Part shown: positions 58,655 to 64,000 of the stretch, piece by piece
Layout of the letters: each line of letters opens with the position of its first letter
How positions within the stretch are numbered: position 1 is the first letter of the stretch
Source of the DNA: Polytrichum commune
Lineage: Eukaryota; Streptophyta; Polytrichopsida; Polytrichales; Polytrichaceae
Assembly: GCA_950295325.1 (NCBI GenBank)
Contig: OX485805.1
Span: 14,807,501 to 14,871,500 of the forward strand
Length of the DNA: 64,000 nucleotides
Direction: 5' to 3'
Made by a program: the position numbers and the translations under genes
Notes under the pieces: generated by a model
Seen by the model: only the letters and a program-made list of their open reading frames with translations
The model's database searches: none
Told to the model about the DNA's origin: nothing

Positions 58655-59010
58655 TAGTAGATGTCCGTATTCCCGATCATGACCCATTGGCAATTTGTAG
58701 GGATTTCAATCAGCTTGGGACTCAATTTGATCAGGCCGGAATCAATAGCGCCATGACACATGTCCTTCTTTGGAGTGCTAAAGCGAGGAGGAACGAGCAG
58801 TTTATATGAGCCGTTTATGGTAGATTTTAGACATTGGTAATATTATTGGGCCAACTTTTGACCTCAAAAGTTCATAGTAATTTCAATTTAAGGAATAGAT
58901 TTACCAACAAATTACAAGCCTTGTGATTTTTATCTTCCTTACACCGCCTTATACTTCTCCAAATTTGGCGCAAAATCTCTTAAGTGATCGGTTATGGGTG
59001 CCTCTACTCT
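58655..59010 (-). repeat. TAGAGGCGCC-bounded repeat, reverse copy
   Basis: Left edge TAGTAGATGTCCGTATTCCC, right edge GGTTATGGGTGCCTCTACT. It faces the copy at 58190-58590 across 64 bases of CCGGTT-family sequence (GAAGTTCAAGACATCAAG), making a long imperfect inverted repeat. Confidence 0.6.
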
Positions 59011-59173
59011 GCCTCAAATTAATAAAGAAACAAATCGAGAGACCACAACATATCACTAGTTGGACTTGGGAACATTGTGAACGTTACTTAATCATGGATG
59101 AAATACGCGAATTGAATGATTCTTGAGATGCAATGAATTACCCAAAAATCAATCAATTTTAACCATACATCTA

Positions 59174-59295
59174 CATTACTTTGTCAAATTAGTGTAGGTT
59201 AGCATTTAGAGTTACTTGTTGCTATAATGTTGCATTGATAGGATCCCTTTTTACTCAAATAACATAAGTTACTTAGTATGCACACTGAAGAAATA
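59174..59295. mobile_element. Truncated TA-flanked MITE (TTAGAGTTACTTGTTGCTA)
   Basis: After TA (59172-59173) it reads CATTACTTTGTCAAATTAG and follows the 14783-14980 family to about the GTATGCACAC block; the right half is missing. Confidence 0.5.
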
Positions 59296-59309
59296 TGATA
59301 AAACTTAGT

Positions 59310-59780
59310 TGGTAAAAAGCATGTGTTCAAAAAAGATCACACTATGTGCTCGAAATGTGCTAACCATTCTAGGCTCAATAATCAACATGATTGGGGGACC
59401 TATATAACTACTTAATGAGCACAATAATCATCACTTTGGTGATGAATAAGTTTTCGATTCAAGCTCCAAAATATTTGGGAACATATACAATTTGAATTTG
59501 CTAATCATTTGCATGTTTCATATCTTACAAGAAGTGTATGCAAAGAAGAAAACAAATCAAAATAAGACACATCTATTATAATCGTTATCAAAGTAAACAC
59601 TCTCATGCTCATCAAGTGGTCATATATGTTCTCCAATTATGTTGACTATTAAGTCTAGAATGGTTATCATATTTCGAGCACGCAATCCACTGACATTTAA
59701 ACACATATCTTTTTGGTATATGTTTTCCGAGCCACACCAAATCACATACCACTCGAACATAAGTGTTATAATAATAATAA
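59310..59780. repeat. Dispersed repeat containing CAACATGATTGGGGG
   Basis: The first part matches 11224-11515 (GTGTTCAAAA, CAACATGATTGGGGG, CTTAATGAGCACAA, TTGAATTTGCTAATC, TTACAAGAAGTG). The second part, from about 59570, matches 51840-52050 (GTTGACTATTAA, GAGCACGCAATCCA, CACATACCACTCGAACATA). This is the longest copy, but its borders are unclear. Confidence 0.5.
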
Positions 59781-59784
59781 AAAA

Positions 59785-60551
59785 GTAACCGAAGAAGGAA
59801 TGTCTACTGACATACGTATATCATGTTTTCTAAAAAAAGTTCAATATAAAACACGTAACAATATAAAAGAGTCATTCAATCATATGATATTTAAATAATA
59901 AAATCATATATTTTCATACATGTGTATTTATAAGTTGTATTTTTGTATTTCTAAGAATTTTATCTAGATGTCATTAGTAGCTTATATTAGTTTGAAGTTG
60001 TTTCAACATAGTCTAACGGTTGTAATATTGTTGTTGTTTTTTTGGATATTTGTTTGGGTGTTCTTTGAAAACATTGAATTTAAATGAAGAATATCGGGTC
60101 ACAACTTCTATCATGATGGGTCAAAATTTGAGATTCAATTCAATTCATTTGGTTTCCATCGTACTAAATCAAGTTATCATACCCCAACTTAAAGACCCTT
60201 CTAGTTGAAATCCATTGGGATATACAATGTTTCTATGTGTTTTTTACCCCTCCCCCCTCCCTTCTCCCCAGTGTAAATGTCACAAAACTTCACCCACAAA
60301 TAAATATCCTAAAATGTAATGATATATATGGTGATCTAGATTAAAAATCCCTAATTCTTTACATTGTGATTTGTATTTTTTCTTTTTTTGGTTGGTCAAA
60401 AAAGAAAAAAATCAAACAACTATCATAACAAAATAAATATATAACCAATGTCAAGCAATCTGACGTGAATTTGAGCCCATTGGTCCTACCCTGCTCAAGA
60501 ATCCTCTTGGTGCAGGGTGGGGTTTATTGCCTACCTTGCAGTGGGTGGGCT
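59785..60551. other. Gene-free very AT-rich stretch
   Basis: No gene, RNA or repeat end was recognised. Confidence 0.35.
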
Positions 60552-60692
60552 CTTGGATTTCTGCCTACCTAGCTAGTTTTTCTTGTCAAGTAGAGAGAAG
60601 ATTTCACAATGGGAATTGAACCGCCAACCACTATGTTCGAAAATTGGTACCTCTCCACTATCAAGCTGTAGTTTAGGGTCATCTCGGACCTC
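60552..60692 (-). mobile_element. tRNA-derived SINE, copy 2
   Basis: On the minus strand: GGTCCGAGATGACCC near the start, an exact A-box (TAGTGGAGAGG, 60650-60660), an exact B-box (GGTTCAATTCC, 60612-60622), then GTGAAATCTTCTCTCTACTTG as in copy 1 at 34163-34319. The box spacing equals that of copy 1. Confidence 0.8.
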
Positions 60693-60699
60693 GACTATC

Positions 60700-62810
60700 A
60701 TAATTAGGTCACTGGAGCTTGATTTTGTGGGGGCAAATTGAGAAATAAGCATGAAAGTTCAATCTCTTAGTGAGTGGAAGACAAAGTCACTCGAAATGTT
60801 CAAGAAACCATAGGGACACCGTGCGTTGGGAAGTTGAGAACAACATGGCAATTTGATTGTACATTTCGTAACCTATCAAGTTTTATGCGAACTCAATGGA
60901 GCCCGGTCACGATCATGGTTGAGTTGCAATCATTTTTAAAGACCTAAAACATGTTGATCCTTGATCAAATTAACCTTGTAAGAATAACTAGATTCTCGAT
61001 GTATGTTGTGGAGTCATTTTGATGGGTTTTTAGAAAACCCATAAAATGAAAATAGTGTTCCAAAATGAAAACGATGCGAATAGGAGCCATATGAAACCCG
61101 GAAGATCACATGTGCATAAGAGGACCGTATTATAAGAGACATGGAAATTAGAGATCATAGGAGGCTATGGCTTGATAGAAAGAGATGCAACCCTCAAAGA
61201 TCAACACATGTCTTATCTTTTCTTACATATACATTGTGTTTTTCAGACAAGAGGTGCTATAAGCCATAATTTCGATGTATTGAACTTCTTTGTTGAAATC
61301 ACGACCAATTTGTACAAGACTTGAGCAAATGTAATCATGTAGTTGGTCCTACGGTTGTGCTAGAATTTCAACCATCAAGCTATAATTGATCATAATTTGG
61401 GTCGCAACCTCTTTCTTTGAAAAGAGACCATCATCTAGCTGCTTAATAATGGAACAAAAGACATGGGATTTGACAAAAAAGAAAAAGAAAAGGGATGCCA
61501 CATTAGTGCACATTTTGTGTGTTATGAGTTATTTGTACCTTGAACATAGACCTTAGTGTCAACTACTCGAGGTCCAAATTTGCTCTTGACAAATAAGATC
61601 ACTTGGCTTTGAAGCGCCTTTGGTACCAGACCCTAGTCTAAAACCCAACTTTAAGCTTATTAGGTACTCTCACCTTGAGTAGGGACAACCAACATCCCTC
61701 CTGGCTAGAAATGCACGACTACAAGCCACTTAATATAAGTGACAATTGGAAATATAAGAGTATGACAAGGGTCCTAAGTGACATGTCATCCCCGTCCTTG
61801 GCACTTTGAGAGGCCAAGGACTTCATTCCTTATCATAGCCTACCGGCTAGATAAACAACAAACTATAATGAGTCACGTGAGTTGGACCCAAAGAGCACTA
61901 AAAGACTTGGTCACGACTCACAACCGCCTTCCATACCAAGGAATTGCTTTTACGTAGACCTAGATTGGACACTACGTGATAGGTGTGTAGTTTTTATTTG
62001 TTACCTCTGTAATGTGCGGAAGAGACTTAGTGATGGAATCTGAAATGAGCCCAAGTGTTTGGCCTCTATTATAAAGGACTTCACCTCTAAAGGACCACGT
62101 GTAGAATGAAGTGAAATTTACAACAACTTTTTATGTTTGCGATCTGGACAATAAGTGGGTGTCTCTTTAAAATTTTCATCTCAAATCGTCCTCACATATT
62201 GAATGTATTGGTAATGATAGCACTGGTATTTTATTTTAAATCATTCAATGTCACATTGACCTTCAAAATTAGACCTTAACGTTGATCTTTAATGGAATCC
62301 ACAGGTGGAAAAATCTAGGGGGTTCTCTTCTTTGGCTTGTATTGCTAGGCTTCATGGACATTTTTTTAAGAGCATCATCTCACATCCAAAACCTCCACAT
62401 GTAAGTTTAGCTCGTGTATAATGGAAAATCACTTTTTAAAGTTCTTTTTTTATCATGGTTCCCTAGGTTTGCTTTAGGTACATGTCAAATGTGGGTTGTT
62501 TTGAGCAATTTATTACATTTAAAAACCAAATGTACTAAATACTCAAGTCCAAATGGTAAATAATAATATGTATATATTTAGACTAAAGCTAAGGGGAGGG
62601 GGGCATTGGTGACAATGTAGAAAACCACCTGCAAGAAAATGTAGGGTGGATTTTGTTCAACACACATTTTTTTACATTTTTATTAGATATACAATTGCAT
62701 CCTCTAAATGTGTATTTGGGAATTATTTATAATGTACGGTGTGGTTTAAGTTATGGTATTTTTTATTTAGATGTAAAGTAGCCTAAATAGAATTAACTTT
62801 ATTTATTTAT
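60700..62810. other. Gene-free stretch
   Basis: AT-rich sequence with no recognisable gene. A patch near 61560-61680 shares a weak resemblance with 8340-8600 (AAATTTGCTCTTGAC, AAGATCACTTGG). Confidence 0.3.
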
Positions 62811-62815
62811 TTATA

Positions 62816-63003
62816 GGTTCAACATAAATCATCTGCCATTAGTGGCATTAAATGGAAAACAAGCAAAATGTATGTTGGACATGTGGATGGATTTGTTGAA
62901 ATGGTTGCCTTTGGATGAAAAGTACCATCATCCGGTGATGAAAGGTTTGGTTGGCTTATTTAGGGTTTCTTCAGGGGTTCAAGAACCATACGCAATATTC
63001 TAA
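62816..63003 (+). other. Possible exon-like open stretch, unidentified
   Basis: After an acceptor-like TTTATTTATAG (ending 62815) two plus frames stay open: one for 60 or so codons to the TAA at 63001-63003 (NHLPLVALNG, WLPLDEKYHHP), the other for about 34 codons (SAISGIKWKTSK, GHVDGFVEMVAFG). I recognise neither. It may be the last exon of a decayed transposon gene, or chance. Confidence 0.2.
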
Positions 63004-63238
63004 AGTTTATAATATGATGGTTGTATGTGTGTAATGCGTAGAGTAATATGTGTGCAATGTAATGTATGTGCAATTTGTTCACATGAAATTTCTACTACTT
63101 ATAAATAAGACATGGTGATTATGATTATGCAACTCTAAAATTTATATGTAATAATAAGGTGCTAGAAAATACCATCCAATAGAAATTTAGCTACTTATAA
63201 GGTGGAAAATATTCAACAAAGGAAGGTGAACACCCCCT

Positions 63239-63315
63239 CCCCCCCCCCCCCCATTAAATAGGGGATCCTTGCACGTGTATACATAAATCAAGTTATGGTG
63301 CACCCCCCCCCCCCC
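63239..63315. repeat. Pair of C homopolymers (14 and 13 bases) 50 bases apart
   Basis: C runs at about 63239-63252 and 63303-63315 bracket CATTAAATAGGGG...GGTGCA. They belong to the set of long C/G runs in the window; exact length may be unreliable. Confidence 0.6.
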
Positions 63316-63319
63316 TAGA

Positions 63320-64000
63320 CTGAAGTAATAATGTTTGGGCCCAATTCACTTTTGATTGGACCTATCCACATTTTATTTGCATTGGTGCCAAAATGCATCC
63401 AAAATCTTCAAAAACATGTCAAAGAAAACAAAGTTGTCACTGTGTTTCAAATAGTGAAATAATAGAAATGTAACTCAAAATGCACCTCAATTTGGCAAGC
63501 ATGTTAAATCCAAGGCAACTAACCTCTTAATTTTTGCACACTACCATTTACTTTCAACACAAAGTATGTGGATCTTCTCAAAAATACCCAGAAGCCAAAT
63601 GTGGCCTCTTGGTCCTTTAGGGCTTAAGTATAGTATACTCATGTAAAAGCCATACTCTTATGTACTCTAATTGAAAGTAAACGCTATCTTCTTACCTTGA
63701 ACATTACACAAACTATGCACATGAGAACTCACGATTGCGTGCAACTATCACATGATTTGCGGTTTTAAGCAAACATAACACATTCTCGTTCATACGCAAG
63801 ATAATTTGAGGACAGAGCAATCTTGCAACTAGCCACTTGTTTTGAATGGAGTTCAAGAATGGTGTACCTAATGTACATGAAATGCAATACCTTGCCTATA
63901 TTTTGTGTATCAAATATAGGTGCACAGTGTAGGATATATTGCTAGTAATAAGCATTGCTAAACAATGCATTCATTTTTGTAAGGTAGAAGTCATCAATTT
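63320..64000. other. Gene-free stretch at the right edge
   Basis: AT-rich sequence without a recognised gene or repeat. Confidence 0.35.

Noticed and set aside
60612-60660. Functional tRNA gene
   Set aside because: Only the A and B boxes are present. No acceptor stem or anticodon arm forms, and the second copy shows it is a SINE.

Overview
The window is nuclear DNA of a land plant. Two eukaryotic genes with GT-AG introns, both on the minus strand, sit in an AT-rich landscape full of miniature transposons. The genes are a plant-type isoaspartyl peptidase/L-asparaginase (218-2857, running off the left edge) and a complete 18-exon AGC protein kinase of the IRE/IREH1 family (38063-47963). The species cannot be fixed from the sequence. 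A pogo/Tigger-type transposase relic and LINE zf-RVT relics remind me of seed-free vascular plants such as lycophytes or ferns, but that is an impression.

Layout. 1-2857: the first four coding exons of the asparaginase; exon 4 carries an unusual Asn-Gly-rich insert just before the catalytic threonine. 2858-38062: about 35 kb without an intact gene. It holds several MITE families, many with readable target-site duplications: two hAT-like copies (8 bp), PIF/Harbinger-like elements (TTA), a large group of TA-flanked elements whose ends begin CACTAAAT or carry a related core, one Stowaway, and a tRNA-derived SINE. A decayed pogo/Tigger DDE transposase lies at about 25.9-26.95 kb. Insertions into earlier insertions are common. 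38063-47963: the kinase gene, with a perfect 44-bp-arm hairpin in one intron. 47964-50560: its probable leader and promoter. 50560-64000: more repeats, including a four-copy Harbinger-like family, a LINE relic, an inverted pair of about 400-bp repeats and a second SINE copy.

The two genes have no evident functional link. The asparaginase releases ammonia from asparagine and hydrolyses isoaspartyl dipeptides. The kinase family is known from root-hair growth and cell-division control. I found no rRNA, no convincing tRNA gene, no CRISPR and no intact transposase. Exon boundaries were set by eye from reading-frame continuity, splice dinucleotides and remembered family sequence, not by alignment software.
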